In this document: piece after piece, positions 1 through 10,790 of the stretch
How the letters are laid out: each line of letters opens with the position of its first letter
Numbering within the stretch: the first letter of the stretch is position 1
Source: an uncultured Verrucomicrobiota bacterium
GTDB taxonomy: Bacteria; Verrucomicrobiota; Verrucomicrobiia; Palsa-1439
Direction: 5' to 3'
Length of the DNA: 47,871 nt
Assembly: GCA_903825435.1 (NCBI GenBank)
Contig: CAIKAP010000186.1
Span: 1-47,871 of the forward strand
Translations under genes and position numbers: made by a program
The notes under the pieces: model-generated
Told to the model about the DNA's origin: nothing
The model's input: the letters and a program-made list of their open reading frames with translations, nothing else
Databases searched by the model: none

Positions 1-174
1 GAGCTTGTTAAACTTCGAAAACGCAATCAACGCGAGGTTGGCCGCGTTGAGATTCATCTCCAGCGCCATCAGGATGACCAGCGCGTTGCGCCGCACGATC
101 ACTCCCGCGATGCCGAGCGCGAACAGCAACCCGCTGACGATGAGATAATGATTGAGCGTGATGGTCGCGATCAT
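1..174 (-). CDS. nuoK: NADH-quinone oxidoreductase subunit K (partial, truncated by window edge)
   Basis: Reverse-strand translation MIATITLNHYLIVSGLLFALGIAGVIVRRNALVILMALEMNLNAANLALIAFSKFNKL is typical NuoK; its ATG overlaps the nuoJ stop. Confidence 0.93.
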   Translation of the reverse strand, partial: MIATITLNHYLIVSGLLFALGIAGVIVRRNALVILMALEMNLNAANLALIAFSKFNKL

Positions 175-671
175 TCCATGTCCCTCTTGGAGAGCAACAC
201 CACGCCGACCATTGCCACCAGCAGCAACAAGGCAGTGACTTCAAACGGCAGCATATAATTCGCGAACAGCGGTTTCACAACTGCCTCCAATCCGCCGTGA
301 AGATTGGTGTCAGAACCAGCCAGCGGACGAACGGGCTGTTGCAAAATGAGAATCAATTCCCACGCGAGCGCACCCGCGACGGCGACGCCACCGAACACCG
401 CCAGCAGTTTGACGCGCCGCTGTTGCGACGCACGAACATCGAGCAGCATGATGACGAACAAAAACAGCACCATCACCGCGCCCGCGTAAACCAACACCTG
501 AATCGCCGCGAGGAAAAACGCCTCCAGCAACGCAAACAACCCGGCCATAAACACAAACAGCATCACCAGAAACATTGCGCTCGTCACCGGACTGCGGCTC
601 GCAATCACACCGACGCCGCTCAACAGCATCGCGATACTCAGAAACCAAAATAGTGTATCGAGAAAAGTCAT
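171..671 (-). CDS. nuoJ: NADH-quinone oxidoreductase subunit J
   Basis: 166 aa multi-TM protein in nuo order between nuoI and nuoK. Confidence 0.93.
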   Translation of the reverse strand: MTFLDTLFWFLSIAMLLSGVGVIASRSPVTSAMFLVMLFVFMAGLFALLEAFFLAAIQVLVYAGAVMVLFLFVIMLLDVRASQQRRVKLLAVFGGVAVAGALAWELILILQQPVRPLAGSDTNLHGGLEAVVKPLFANYMLPFEVTALLLLVAMVGVVLLSKRDME

Positions 672-762
672 AATCGCGAATAACCCGAATCAGACACGAA
701 GCAACACGAATACAACCTGATATCGGTTCGTGTCATTCGTGTCTTCTTTGTCCTCTTTGTGT

Positions 763-1263
763 TCATTTGTTTTTCCATTTCTGAATCTTGTCTTCGCGGA
801 CACCGCCGAGTTCCAACAACTTGTCTTTATGGAATTGCATTTCCTCCCGCGAGTAACCACTGACCGAAAAATCGCGCAACAGGAAAATCGCCTCCTCCGG
901 ACAAACCTCCTCGCAGAAGCCGCAGAAAATACACCGATTCATGTTGATGATAAAATCAGACGGCTCCTTCTCGACGCTCGCGTCCGACGCGCCTTCTTTC
1001 CGGAAACCGGGCACGACGCGAATCGCCTTCGGCGGACACACAAACTCGCAGAGCTGACACGCCACACATTTTACGCGGCCATCCGGATCGCGCACCAATT
1101 CCGGCGCGCCGCGATACTTGCCGTACAATGGCGGTTTCTCCTCTGGATATTGCCGCGTGAATTTCTTCCGCGGAATGTGACTCAGCGTCTGCCACAATCC
1201 TTGCAACACCTGCGGCAAGTAGAGCCGTTCCCAGAAAGTAAGTTTGGGGCGTTGTACCAACAT
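763..1263 (-). CDS. nuoI: NADH-quinone oxidoreductase subunit I (two 4Fe-4S clusters)
   Basis: Ferredoxin motifs CVACQLCEFVCP and CIFCGFCEEVCP; start set at MLVQRPKL inside the longer ORF. Confidence 0.95.
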   Translation of the reverse strand: MLVQRPKLTFWERLYLPQVLQGLWQTLSHIPRKKFTRQYPEEKPPLYGKYRGAPELVRDPDGRVKCVACQLCEFVCPPKAIRVVPGFRKEGASDASVEKEPSDFIINMNRCIFCGFCEEVCPEEAIFLLRDFSVSGYSREEMQFHKDKLLELGGVREDKIQKWKNK

Positions 1264-1265
1264 CG

Positions 1266-2306
1266 TCAGCGTCCTCCCCACAACGCCAGCACAATGCCGA
1301 CGAACACAATGTTCACAATTGTCAGCGGAATAAAAATTTTCCAACCGAGCGCCATCAATTGATCATACCGCACGCGCGGAATCGTCCACCGAATCCAAAT
1401 ATAAAGAAACAAAAACACCAATATCTTCGCCAGAAAAATTGCCACGTGCGCCAGCCCGATCCACAGCGTCGTCGCCGGGCGATTGAACGGCGCGAACGGC
1501 AGCGACCAACCGCCGAAGAACAACGTCACCATCATCGCCGACATCACAAACATCGCCGCATACTCGCCGAGGAAAAACATCGAGAACTTCATCGAACTGT
1601 ACTCGGTATTATAGCCCGCGACCAATTCCTGCTCCGCTTCGGGTAAATCAAACGGCGTGCGATTCGTTTCCGCGAACGCGCTGATGATGAAGATAAGAAA
1701 CGACGGCCATTGCCAAGGCATAAAAATCATCCACGTGTGGTGCGTCTGATACTCCACCATGTGACACAGACTCAACGACCCGATCTGCATAAACACCGGC
1801 ACCACGCTCAACGCAAGACAGACCTCGTACGAAATCATCTGCGCGCTCGACCGCACGCCGCCGAGGAACGGATACTTCGAGTTGCTCGCCCACCCCGCCA
1901 GCACAATTCCATATACCGCAAACGACGACGTCGCGAACACGACTAACACCGCCGCGTTCAAGTTCGCCACGACACATTGAATCTGTCGTCCGAACAACGG
2001 CAACTGACTTCCCCACGGAATCGCGCCTGCCGTCACCAGCGCGGGCACCATCGCCATCAACGGGCCGAGCGTGTACAACGCCTTGTCGGTGATGTGGCGC
2101 GGCAACACATCTTCCTTCAACATCATCTTCAAACCATCGGCCAGCGGTTGCAGCAAACCGAACGGACCGACGCGATTCGGCCCGACGCGGTCCTGCATCC
2201 ACGCGCACACTTTTCGTTCGAGCCAGACGGTGTACGCGACGACGGTCAACAACACGCCGAGCATCACGGCAATCTTCGCCATCGTGATGACAACAAACTC
2301 CATCAC
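1266..2306 (-). CDS. nuoH: NADH-quinone oxidoreductase subunit H
   Basis: ERKVCAWMQDRVGPNRVGPFGLLQPLADGLKM and AETNRTPFDLPEAEQELVAGYNTEYSSMKF signatures. Confidence 0.97.
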   Translation of the reverse strand: MMEFVVITMAKIAVMLGVLLTVVAYTVWLERKVCAWMQDRVGPNRVGPFGLLQPLADGLKMMLKEDVLPRHITDKALYTLGPLMAMVPALVTAGAIPWGSQLPLFGRQIQCVVANLNAAVLVVFATSSFAVYGIVLAGWASNSKYPFLGGVRSSAQMISYEVCLALSVVPVFMQIGSLSLCHMVEYQTHHTWMIFMPWQWPSFLIFIISAFAETNRTPFDLPEAEQELVAGYNTEYSSMKFSMFFLGEYAAMFVMSAMMVTLFFGGWSLPFAPFNRPATTLWIGLAHVAIFLAKILVFLFLYIWIRWTIPRVRYDQLMALGWKIFIPLTIVNIVFVGIVLALWGGR

Positions 2307-3898
2307 GATTTCACCTCCACGCCGCTATCGCCAATCTTCGACAAATTCAATCCAGCCAAAGCCGGAACATCGCGAGTCATGTCGGCGAAGACTTCTTGAA
2401 TCGTCGCGTACCGTTTTCCGCCGAGTTCCGCGAGCAACGCCGACAAAATCAAATGTTCCGGTTTTGTTCCGACCAGCGGCGGAATCGCGGGATTCAGTCG
2501 TTGGATCCGGTTTTTCGCGTTGATAAATGTTCCGGACTTCTCGGCAAAGGTGACGCCGGGCAGAATATAATGCGCGGCCTCCGTCGTTTTGCCCGGTAAA
2601 ATGTCGAGCACGATTAACAACTCCAGCTTCGCCAACAACTCCGGTACAATCGCATCTTCGCCGAGTACAATCAGCGTCTTGATTTTACCGTCGGCGATAC
2701 CGTCGGCAATCACGCTATAATCGCTACTAAAGCCGGTCAACATTGCACCGGCTGCGTTCGGATTCCGGTCGGTGTTCAGGAGGAAGTTGTCCCCTGTTCC
2801 AACGCGCGGAATGTATGCGGCGAATGACGGAGAAAATTTCTTGAGCAAATATAATTCTTCCGTCGTTGCGCGGGCGCTGCCGATGACGGCGAGGCTGTCG
2901 CGTTTTGCGGCGCGAAGTTTGTCGACGACTTGCCGGATCGCTTCGGGCCACGTGAGATTGACACGCTGGCCGAGCGTTGCGGATTTTACCGACGGCGTTG
3001 TGAGCCGATGCGGGTCGTTGATGAATTTATAATTGATACGGCCGTAATCGCACATCCAGCATTGGTTCACGTCGTTGTTGTCGCGCGGTGTTTGCCGGTA
3101 GACGACGTCTTCACGCGACCAAATGACGGTGTTACAACCGGTGGCACAATTCGGACAGATGCTCTTCGTCTGTTTCAAAAACCAAACGCGCTGTTGGAAT
3201 CGGAAATCGTTCGACGTGAGCGCGCCGACGGGACAGATGTCCACGATGTTCAAATCGTAATTCGTTTTCGGCTCGTTGCCGAGATAACAAGTCAGCGTCG
3301 AATGGCTGCCGCGCTGGATGAATCCGAGACAATCTTGTCCGGCGACATCGCGCATGAACCGGATGCAGCGCGAGCAGAGAATGCAACGCTCGTCGTCGAG
3401 TGTAATCTTCGCGTTGAGCGCCGTCTTCTTCGGTTTGTGGACTTTCTCCTCGACGAACCGACTTTCGGCTTTGCCGTAGTCAACGGAAAATTCCTGCAAC
3501 CGACACTCGCCCGCTTGGTCGCAGATCGGACAATCGAGCGGATGATTGATGAGGAGAAATTCCATCACGCCTTCGCGCGCCTTCACGACCTTCGGCGATT
3601 TTGTAAGCACAACCATTCCGTCGGCGACGGTGGTGTTACAACCGATGACAAGTTTCGGCCCGAACATGACGACCATTTTTCCGTCGGAACCAATCTCCGG
3701 TTTCCGGTCCGCTCCGAGCTTCGGCATTCCGACATCAACGAGACACATCCGGCAATTACCCGCGATGCAAAGCTTCGGATGATAACAATAATGTGGAATC
3801 TCGATGCCGACGAGCTTGGCGGCTTCGATCAGGTTCATCCCTTTCGGGGCGACGACCGCTTTGTCGTCAATCGTCAAGTTGACGGTATTATCCGCCAT
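2303..3898 (-). CDS. nuoG: NADH-quinone oxidoreductase subunit G (short form, 531 aa)
   Basis: 2Fe-2S ferredoxin N-terminus (CYHPKLCIAGNCRMCLVDV), CPICDQAGECRLQ, CILCSRCIRF, molybdopterin-oxidoreductase-like C-terminus. Confidence 0.95.
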   Translation of the reverse strand: MADNTVNLTIDDKAVVAPKGMNLIEAAKLVGIEIPHYCYHPKLCIAGNCRMCLVDVGMPKLGADRKPEIGSDGKMVVMFGPKLVIGCNTTVADGMVVLTKSPKVVKAREGVMEFLLINHPLDCPICDQAGECRLQEFSVDYGKAESRFVEEKVHKPKKTALNAKITLDDERCILCSRCIRFMRDVAGQDCLGFIQRGSHSTLTCYLGNEPKTNYDLNIVDICPVGALTSNDFRFQQRVWFLKQTKSICPNCATGCNTVIWSREDVVYRQTPRDNNDVNQCWMCDYGRINYKFINDPHRLTTPSVKSATLGQRVNLTWPEAIRQVVDKLRAAKRDSLAVIGSARATTEELYLLKKFSPSFAAYIPRVGTGDNFLLNTDRNPNAAGAMLTGFSSDYSVIADGIADGKIKTLIVLGEDAIVPELLAKLELLIVLDILPGKTTEAAHYILPGVTFAEKSGTFINAKNRIQRLNPAIPPLVGTKPEHLILSALLAELGGKRYATIQEVFADMTRDVPALAGLNLSKIGDSGVEVKS

Positions 3899-5639
3899 GC
3901 TTCTCGAACTCCTCCCGGTATTTTGTCACGAACGCTTTCACTGGCCACGCCGCCGCTTCGCCGAGCGGACAAATTGTTTTGCCGTCAATATTATCGGCGA
4001 CTTCGTACAGCATCTCCACGTCCAGCGGACGACCTTCGCCGCGTTCGATGCGGTGCAACATCTTCTCCATCCACAGCGTCCCTTCGCGGCACGGCGTGCA
4101 CTGTCCGCAACTTTCGTGCGCGTAAAACTGCGCCACGTTCAATGTCGCGCCGACGATGTCAACCGAATCGTCGAGCACAATAATTCCGCCGCTGCCCGCC
4201 ATCGTACCGGCTTTACGGAGCGACTCGAAATCGAGCGGCACATCAATTTGATCCGCTTTCATCACCGGCATCGAACTGCCACCGGGGATGACGCCTTTGA
4301 GCGTGCGACCATCTTTAAGACCGCCGCAAACATCGAAGATAAGTTGGCGCAACGTCAGTTTGCCCATCTCGAATTCGTAATAGCCGGGCCGTTTGACCGG
4401 ACCGCTGACGCACACCAATCGCGTTCCCGTCGAACCGCTGACGCCCATCGTCTTAAACCACGTCGAACCTTTGTTGATGATGTGCGGAATATTTGCGAGC
4501 GTCTCGACGTTGTTGACGACTGTCGGGCAACCGAATAAACCGACAACAGCCGGGAACGGCGGTTTGATGCGCGGATAAGCTCGCTTGCCTTCGAGTGACT
4601 CAATCAATCCGGTTTCCTCGCCGCAAATGTACGCGCCCGCGCCGCGATGAACATAAATCTCGACGCCATTGCCGACATAACCTTTCGCGCGAGCTTCCTC
4701 GATGGCTTTCTGTAAAATCTTCGCGCCGCCCGGCATCTCACCGCGAATATAAATGTAGGCGACCTTCGCGCCGACGGCGTGACACGAAATGAGAATACCT
4801 TCGATGAGAAGATGCGGATCGTAACTGATAAGTTGGCGGTCTTTGAATGTGCCGGGTTCACTTTCGTCGGCGTTGCAGACAAGATAAACCGGCTTACCGG
4901 TTCCTTTCGCGAGGAAACTCCATTTCAAACCGCACGGAAAACCCGCGCCGCCGCGACCGCGAATCTCGCTGTTCTTAACTTCGGCGACAATCTCATCCGG
5001 CTTCATCGCCAGCGCCTTGCGCAACGCCGTGTAGCCGCCTTCGCGCTCGTAATCTGCGAGTGATCCGGTGTAGCCGGGCTTGGTGATATTCGAGAGTAGC
5101 ACGCGTTTCTCCAGCGGATGCGCCGCCAACGGCATCGGCAGCGGTTGCGCGTCGAGTCGGCCTGTCGTTCGGATACGATCAATAATCGCGTCCACTTTTT
5201 CCGTCGTCAGATTCTCGAACGTCTCGTCGTTGATCATCATCACCGGACCGGTGCCGCACAACGCGAGACACTCGACCGTTGAAATTGTGAACAGACCGTC
5301 GGTAGTATTTTCATCGAGACCGACGCCGAGTTTCTTCCGAAGATGCGCGACGATATTTTTACAACCGCACAACTCGCATGAAAGCGTCCGGCAGACTTTG
5401 ACATGAAACTTACCGTGCGGTTTCGTCGTGAACATCGGATAAAACGTCACCACTTCCCAGACATTGATCGGTTGCAAACCGAGCTTATTTGAAATCCACA
5501 ACACCTGTTCGTCACCGAGAAAACCAAAATACTCCTGCAACAAATGACAAAGCCACAGCGTCGCTGCCCGTGTTTTATCCGGCGGATAATGCGTCACGAT
5601 TTCGTCAATGTGACGTTCGAGTTCGACGGGAACTGTCAT
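3888..5639 (-). CDS. nuoEF: Fused NADH-quinone oxidoreductase subunits E and F
   Basis: One ORF contains the NuoE thioredoxin-like 2Fe-2S motif (CRTLSCELCGCKN...CLALCGTGP) followed by NuoF (GRGGAGFPCGLKW, NADESEPGTFKDR, ESCGQCTPCREG). Confidence 0.95.
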   Translation of the reverse strand: MTVPVELERHIDEIVTHYPPDKTRAATLWLCHLLQEYFGFLGDEQVLWISNKLGLQPINVWEVVTFYPMFTTKPHGKFHVKVCRTLSCELCGCKNIVAHLRKKLGVGLDENTTDGLFTISTVECLALCGTGPVMMINDETFENLTTEKVDAIIDRIRTTGRLDAQPLPMPLAAHPLEKRVLLSNITKPGYTGSLADYEREGGYTALRKALAMKPDEIVAEVKNSEIRGRGGAGFPCGLKWSFLAKGTGKPVYLVCNADESEPGTFKDRQLISYDPHLLIEGILISCHAVGAKVAYIYIRGEMPGGAKILQKAIEEARAKGYVGNGVEIYVHRGAGAYICGEETGLIESLEGKRAYPRIKPPFPAVVGLFGCPTVVNNVETLANIPHIINKGSTWFKTMGVSGSTGTRLVCVSGPVKRPGYYEFEMGKLTLRQLIFDVCGGLKDGRTLKGVIPGGSSMPVMKADQIDVPLDFESLRKAGTMAGSGGIIVLDDSVDIVGATLNVAQFYAHESCGQCTPCREGTLWMEKMLHRIERGEGRPLDVEMLYEVADNIDGKTICPLGEAAAWPVKAFVTKYREEFEKHGG

Positions 5640-6871
5640 CGGTCGCACTCTCCCATCACGAAATCGAGACTCGCCAGAATTGCGACGAGGTCGGAGATCA
5701 TGTGACCTTTCGCCATCACCGGCAACGCTTGCAGGTTCACAAAACTCGGCGCGCGAATCTTCAACCGGTGCGGCGTGCCGCCGCCGCGACTGACGATGTA
5801 GAAACCAAGCTCGCCTTTCGGATTCTCCGCCGAGAAATAAACTTCGCCGGACGGTGCATTGAGTCCTTCGGTGACATTGATGAAGTGATGGATCAACTCT
5901 TCCATCTTCGTCAGCACCGCCTTCTTTTCCGGCAACACAATCTTCGCTTCGGGTGCATTCCAGGCGCCGCCCGGCATATTATCAATCGCCTGCTGAATGA
6001 TTCGGATGCTCTGTCGCATTTCTTCCATCCGGCAAAGATAGCGGTCGTAGCAATCGCCGACGGAGCCGACCGGCACGTCAAAATCAAACTTCTCGTAGCC
6101 GCCGTACGGATGCGCCTTGCGCAAATCCCATTCGATTCCGGTCGCACGCAAAATCGGCCCGGTGATTCCAAAATCCACCGCCTGTTCTTTCGTCAACACA
6201 CCGATGTCGCGCGTGCGGTCGAGGAAGATTTTGTTCCGGGTCAATAGCGTGTCCACCTCGGCAATTGTCGCGGGAAGTTCGGCGAGAAATTTCCGGAGCA
6301 TCGGCAAAAATTCCGGAGGCATATCGTTCGCGAGTCCGCCGATGCGCGTGTAACTCGTCGTGAATCGCGCACCGCAGAGGCACTCGCAAAGGTCGTAGAT
6401 TTTTTCGCGTTCCTTGAACGTGTACAGGAACACGGTAATCGCGCCGACATCCATACCGAACGTGCCAATGCCGAGCAGATGCGAACTGATCCGCGCCAGC
6501 TCCGCGCAGACAACGCGAATATACTGGCAACGCGGCGGCACTTCGAGTCCGAGCAATTTCTCCACGGCGTACGCGTACGCGACATTGTTGGCAAGCGGCG
6601 CAAGATAATCGAGGCGGTCGGTGTACGGAATGAATTGCGTCCACGTCATGTTCTCCGCAAGCTTCTCGTCGCCGCGATGCAGAAAACCGATGTCGGGCCA
6701 GACATTGATGATCTCCTCGCCATCAAGTTCGAGCACCAGACGCAACACGCCGTGTGTGCTCGGATGTTGCGGCCCCATGTTGATGATCATCCGCTCGCCG
6801 CGCAATTCGTCCCCCGCCTCCTGCGCGCGCGCCGCCGACTCCATCAACTCAATCTGGTGTTCCGTAGCCAT
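5636..6871 (-). CDS. nuoD: NADH-quinone oxidoreductase subunit D
   Basis: NMGPQHPSTHGVLRLVLELDGE and C-terminal DLVAILASLDFVMGECDR. Confidence 0.97.
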   Translation of the reverse strand: MATEHQIELMESAARAQEAGDELRGERMIINMGPQHPSTHGVLRLVLELDGEEIINVWPDIGFLHRGDEKLAENMTWTQFIPYTDRLDYLAPLANNVAYAYAVEKLLGLEVPPRCQYIRVVCAELARISSHLLGIGTFGMDVGAITVFLYTFKEREKIYDLCECLCGARFTTSYTRIGGLANDMPPEFLPMLRKFLAELPATIAEVDTLLTRNKIFLDRTRDIGVLTKEQAVDFGITGPILRATGIEWDLRKAHPYGGYEKFDFDVPVGSVGDCYDRYLCRMEEMRQSIRIIQQAIDNMPGGAWNAPEAKIVLPEKKAVLTKMEELIHHFINVTEGLNAPSGEVYFSAENPKGELGFYIVSRGGGTPHRLKIRAPSFVNLQALPVMAKGHMISDLVAILASLDFVMGECDR

Positions 6872-6874
6872 TGC

Positions 6875-7507
6875 TCAGACTGATTCCTTTTTGTTTGGAT
6901 GCGCCAACTTCTCCTGCTCCTCCGCAATCGTGTCGACTTGTTGCGGCTCGCGGAGAATCGAACTCGGCGAACCTTGTCCCGGCACGAACGGACCGCCGAG
7001 CATCGGCGCCACTTCAACGCGCCCCGCACCGGATTCCGGATCGCGCAATTCAGCGTCCATGCCGGCAAGCGGGAATTCTTTTCGCAACGGAAAATACGGA
7101 TAGCCGTCCCACATCAAAATCCGTTTCAAGTTCGGATGACCGCGGAATTTCAAGCCGAACATATCGAACGCCTCGCGCTCGTGCCAGTCCGCCGCCGCCC
7201 AAATACCGGTGACGGTATCAATCGTCATGTCGTCTTCCGTTACCGGAACTTTCACGCGCAGACAGCAACGGTTCGTCATCGAGTAAAGATGATAGACAAC
7301 CTCGAATCGCGGCTCCGTGCCGTAATTATCAACACCGGCAAGGTCGGTCAACATGTCGAAACCGCATTCCCACTTCAGAAACCGGCAGGCTTCGACGATT
7401 TTTTCGCGCGCAACTCGCACGGACGTTTCCCCCCGGAACAAAACCGGAACATTGACCGCATCGCCAAACCGCTGGCGTAATTGTTCGACTGCTTGTGATG
7501 GTGTCAT
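6875..7507 (-). CDS. nuoC: NADH-quinone oxidoreductase subunit C
   Basis: [40 protein letters not shown] is the NuoC signature; start set at [10 protein letters not shown]. Confidence 0.95.
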   Translation of the reverse strand: MTPSQAVEQLRQRFGDAVNVPVLFRGETSVRVAREKIVEACRFLKWECGFDMLTDLAGVDNYGTEPRFEVVYHLYSMTNRCCLRVKVPVTEDDMTIDTVTGIWAAADWHEREAFDMFGLKFRGHPNLKRILMWDGYPYFPLRKEFPLAGMDAELRDPESGAGRVEVAPMLGGPFVPGQGSPSSILREPQQVDTIAEEQEKLAHPNKKESV

Positions 7508-8007
7508 GAAGTTAGCTTCGGCGCGTACTCGCCGCGCACGATGATCGGGCTGCTGAGTTTCCCGGTCGTCGCAATCTTGGCTTGAATCGCCATCAACCCA
7601 TCCAGAAACGCTTCCGGCCGCGGCGGACAACCGGAAATATAAACGTCGACCGGTAAAAATTTATCCACGCCTTGCACGACAGCGTAGCTGCGGTACATGC
7701 CGCCGCTGCTGGCGCACGCTCCCATCGCGATGCACCATTTCGGATTCGGCATCTGATCCCAGACGCGTTTGACAGCGCCCGCCATTTTATAAGTGCAGGT
7801 ACCGGCGACAACCATAAGATCAGACTGACGCGGCGAGAAACGCATGACCTCCGCGCCGAACCGCGCGATGTCGAACCGGCTCGCGCCCGCGGCCATCAAC
7901 TCGATGGCGCAACACGCCAACCCCATCGGCATCGGCCAGCAGGCATTCTTGCGCGCCCAACCGATCGCGGCGTCGAGGCGCGTCACAATGAAATCGGGGC
8001 GCGTCAC
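7504..8007 (-). CDS. nuoB: NADH-quinone oxidoreductase subunit B
   Basis: [44 protein letters not shown] start overlapping the nuoA stop (GTGA). Confidence 0.95.
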   Translation of the reverse strand: MTRPDFIVTRLDAAIGWARKNACWPMPMGLACCAIELMAAGASRFDIARFGAEVMRFSPRQSDLMVVAGTCTYKMAGAVKRVWDQMPNPKWCIAMGACASSGGMYRSYAVVQGVDKFLPVDVYISGCPPRPEAFLDGLMAIQAKIATTGKLSSPIIVRGEYAPKLTS

Positions 8008-8423
8008 CGTTGATCCTTTTCCGGACGCGGCTTGCTGCGCGGCGGCGCCCAATCCAGTGCGCCTTTTTTCCAGATGTAAATATGTCCGACTTCGAGAATC
8101 GCCAGAAACACGAGCGCGCCGAGTAACATCCGGATGCCGATTTCCTTCAGCATCTCGCGGTAGACCGCCGCCCAACCGAGAAAAAAGACAACCTCGACGT
8201 CGAACAACAGGAACAGCATCGCCACGAGATAAAATTTCACCGTGAGCCGCGGATGCGCCTCGCTGTCAGCCGGCATACCGCATTCATAGGCGGAATCCTT
8301 GATCGCGTTGTGCGTGCGCTTCTTACCGAGGATTCTGGGCACCACCAGCATCCCTCCCCCCATGCCTAAAGCAACGAGGATAAGAAGCCCGACGGCCAGG
8401 TATTGTTGCAGTTCAGTAGTCAT
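8004..8423 (-). CDS. nuoA: NADH-quinone oxidoreductase subunit A
   Basis: [36 protein letters not shown] motif. Confidence 0.95.
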   Translation of the reverse strand: MTTELQQYLAVGLLILVALGMGGGMLVVPRILGKKRTHNAIKDSAYECGMPADSEAHPRLTVKFYLVAMLFLLFDVEVVFFLGWAAVYREMLKEIGIRMLLGALVFLAILEVGHIYIWKKGALDWAPPRSKPRPEKDQR

Positions 8424-8521
8424 TGCCCAATGACAATCCACCGGCAGTCACGCGCCGGCAGTTGCGTGAACGTAGCAAAATGAATCCGCCACGCAAGCGA
8501 TATCTTCACCTTTTATCGTGG

Positions 8522-9376
8522 TCAGGATTTGAAGTCGCGGGAGCAGAACGCCATGGCTCCAATAATCCAGAATGTTGCGCCAAGTGCCATCAGATAAACG
8601 ATCGACTCGCCAATGCTCCACCACGGAATGACGTCGTGGTAAATCCGCAGCCAACTCGACGTGTGGTACGTGATGAAGTATTTCTGGAATGACTGGAAAT
8701 ATGGCACGTTCCGCAATACGAAGTCGGTAAACATCACCGTCAACGTCAAGATCGTCGCCGCTGCAGGTTTCATGCGGAAGCAGGAAAACATAAACGCCAG
8801 CGCTGTGATAACTTGCATTGTGACCGCCAACAGTCCGATGGCGGCCGCGTACCGCACCACCCCATCGGCCGTCGGGAAAACTCCGAAGACGTTCTCATGA
8901 GGCACGAACACAAACAACTGCCCAAGCCGGCCCCGATAAATCACACCCGCAGCCATGCTGGTGAGTCCGAGGAACACCATTAACACACCTGTGTAGAGCG
9001 CACAGGCGAGCCATTTGGTTGCCAGTAACCGCACCCGCGACACGGGGCGCGCCAACACCATCCGCATCGTACCATCCTCGACCTCCTTGGCCACCACATC
9101 ACCAGCGACGAGCGCCAGATACAGCGCGCCCATCAGGAAGATGGTGAACTCGATGATCAACATCGCCAACGTCAACCCTGCATAGTAATCCTCCGGTAGG
9201 TATCCGTTCGTGCTGAGCAGCTTCGTGAACGCCTGTTTAGCCTTCGGTAATTGCAGGAGGAGTAGGATCAACACCTGTAACGCCGCGAATGCGCCAAACC
9301 CGATGTAGGTCCGTTTCCGTGCGAACAGCTTTACCAGTTCGTGCTGCAGTTGCTGACGGAACATCATCGCAGGCAT
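8522..9376 (-). CDS. ABC-2 type transporter permease
   Basis: Multi-TM protein with VAKEVEDGTMRMVLARPVSRVRLLATKW (ABC-2 permease hallmark); overlaps upstream ATPase gene by 13 nt. Confidence 0.88.
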   Translation of the reverse strand: MPAMMFRQQLQHELVKLFARKRTYIGFGAFAALQVLILLLLQLPKAKQAFTKLLSTNGYLPEDYYAGLTLAMLIIEFTIFLMGALYLALVAGDVVAKEVEDGTMRMVLARPVSRVRLLATKWLACALYTGVLMVFLGLTSMAAGVIYRGRLGQLFVFVPHENVFGVFPTADGVVRYAAAIGLLAVTMQVITALAFMFSCFRMKPAAATILTLTVMFTDFVLRNVPYFQSFQKYFITYHTSSWLRIYHDVIPWWSIGESIVYLMALGATFWIIGAMAFCSRDFKS

Positions 9377-10266
9377 CCCGATCCATGAATGGTTTCGAGG
9401 TAGAAGTCCTCTAACGTCCGCTCGATCGGATGGACTGCCTCAACCCGGTAACCGTGTGCGACTAGCCACGCCGCCACCGCTGGCACGTCCGCTTGCTGTG
9501 CGAGACGGGCACGGCTGTCGTACGCTAATTCGTCCACTAATCCTGACGCCAGCAACGCGCGCTCCGCCTCCGCCTGCCGGTCCACGCGCACCCGTAGCCA
9601 GTGACGGTCTGCACCTAACTCGCGCCAGTCGCCCGAGAATAAGAGACGGCCTTCGCGCATCACGGCCAACTTGGTGCAGAGTTGCTGGACCTCGCTGAGT
9701 AGGTGCGACGAGAACAGGATCGTCAGGCCCCAATCGCGGTTCAGGCGGAGGATCAGGTTGCGCATCTCATGGATACCTTCAGGATCAAGTCCATCGCCAG
9801 GCTCATCGAGGATTAGTAACTCCGGATTCGGTAACAACGCCTGTGCCAGCGCAAGCCGTTGCCGCATCCCGTGCGAGTACACGCTGACGCGATCATGGAT
9901 GCGGTCCTCCAACCCGACCAACTTGACGATCTCATGCATGCGTTCCGCCTCGGCGGGCGCCGTGTACTCGCAGAAGATTCGCAGGTTGCGCCACCCGCTC
10001 AGATAGTCATAAAACGCCGGCGTCTCGAAGATGGCGCCAACTCGCGCCAGCGCCGTCGCACGGTCGGCGAACACGTCGCAGCCGTTGATCCGCAACTCGC
10101 CCGCGTCGGGCAACACCTGCGCCAGTAACATACCGATGGTGGTGCTCTTACCTGCACCGTTGTGGCCGAGGAGGCCAAAGATGACGCCGCGCGGCACCTC
10201 CAATGAGAGGTCATCGACGGCGACACGCTCGCCGAACCGTTTACTAGCTTGACGAATCGAGATCAT
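9364..10266 (-). CDS. ABC transporter ATP-binding protein
   Basis: Walker [10 protein letters not shown], signature [16 protein letters not shown], Walker [16 protein letters not shown]. Confidence 0.95.
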   Translation of the reverse strand: MISIRQASKRFGERVAVDDLSLEVPRGVIFGLLGHNGAGKSTTIGMLLAQVLPDAGELRINGCDVFADRATALARVGAIFETPAFYDYLSGWRNLRIFCEYTAPAEAERMHEIVKLVGLEDRIHDRVSVYSHGMRQRLALAQALLPNPELLILDEPGDGLDPEGIHEMRNLILRLNRDWGLTILFSSHLLSEVQQLCTKLAVMREGRLLFSGDWRELGADRHWLRVRVDRQAEAERALLASGLVDELAYDSRARLAQQADVPAVAAWLVAHGYRVEAVHPIERTLEDFYLETIHGSGCLR

Positions 10267-10790
10267 GGGCCGCTCACTGAGAATTGGAGTTCGCGCGACG
10301 CGTGGCCGTCGCCATAGAGGATGTTAATCTTGTCGCGCAGGTTTGGGTGGAACCCTTCCTTGTCGCATACGAGTGGGATACGCGTCACCTCCGAACCACC
10401 TACGATGGAGAACAAGTTCGCGATATACTGCGTGTTGACGGTGAAGTTCCAGAAATAACTCGTCCCCGTGCTAACGTAGAGCCGTTCGCGATCCGCAGGG
10501 CAAGCGAACAACGCCGACTGCCCACTGACGTACGACAATAGTACTGTGTCTAGTGCGGGCTGTGCATTGTTGGTGCTGGCGCGGTTTTGAAGAAAGGGGA
10601 GACGGCCGTTGTTTTCGTCCGTGTACATCTGCAGTGCCAGACCAATTTGCTTGAGTTGGCTGAGGCACTTTGTCGTGTAGCCTGCCGCCCGCACATTGCT
10701 AAACACTGGCATCAACAGCGCCGCAAGGACGCCGATAATACTGATGACAACCAGTAACTCGATCAACGTAAAGCCGCGCGCTGTTTTCAT
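10263..10790 (-). CDS. Type II secretion / type IV pilin-like prepilin (pseudopilin)
   Basis: [37 protein letters not shown] prepilin signal; C-terminal DGHASREL resembles H-Xn-DG pseudopilins. Confidence 0.92.
   Translation of the reverse strand: MKTARGFTLIELLVVISIIGVLAALLMPVFSNVRAAGYTTKCLSQLKQIGLALQMYTDENNGRLPFLQNRASTNNAQPALDTVLLSYVSGQSALFACPADRERLYVSTGTSYFWNFTVNTQYIANLFSIVGGSEVTRIPLVCDKEGFHPNLRDKINILYGDGHASRELQFSVSGP

Noticed and set aside
2930-4183. 417-aa plus-strand ORF
   Set aside because: Antisense to nuoG and nuoEF; Arg-rich shadow translation with no recognisable motif.
8424-8521. Regulatory RNA or riboswitch between nuoA and the ABC permease
   Set aside because: No convincing hairpin series or known aptamer pattern seen by eye.
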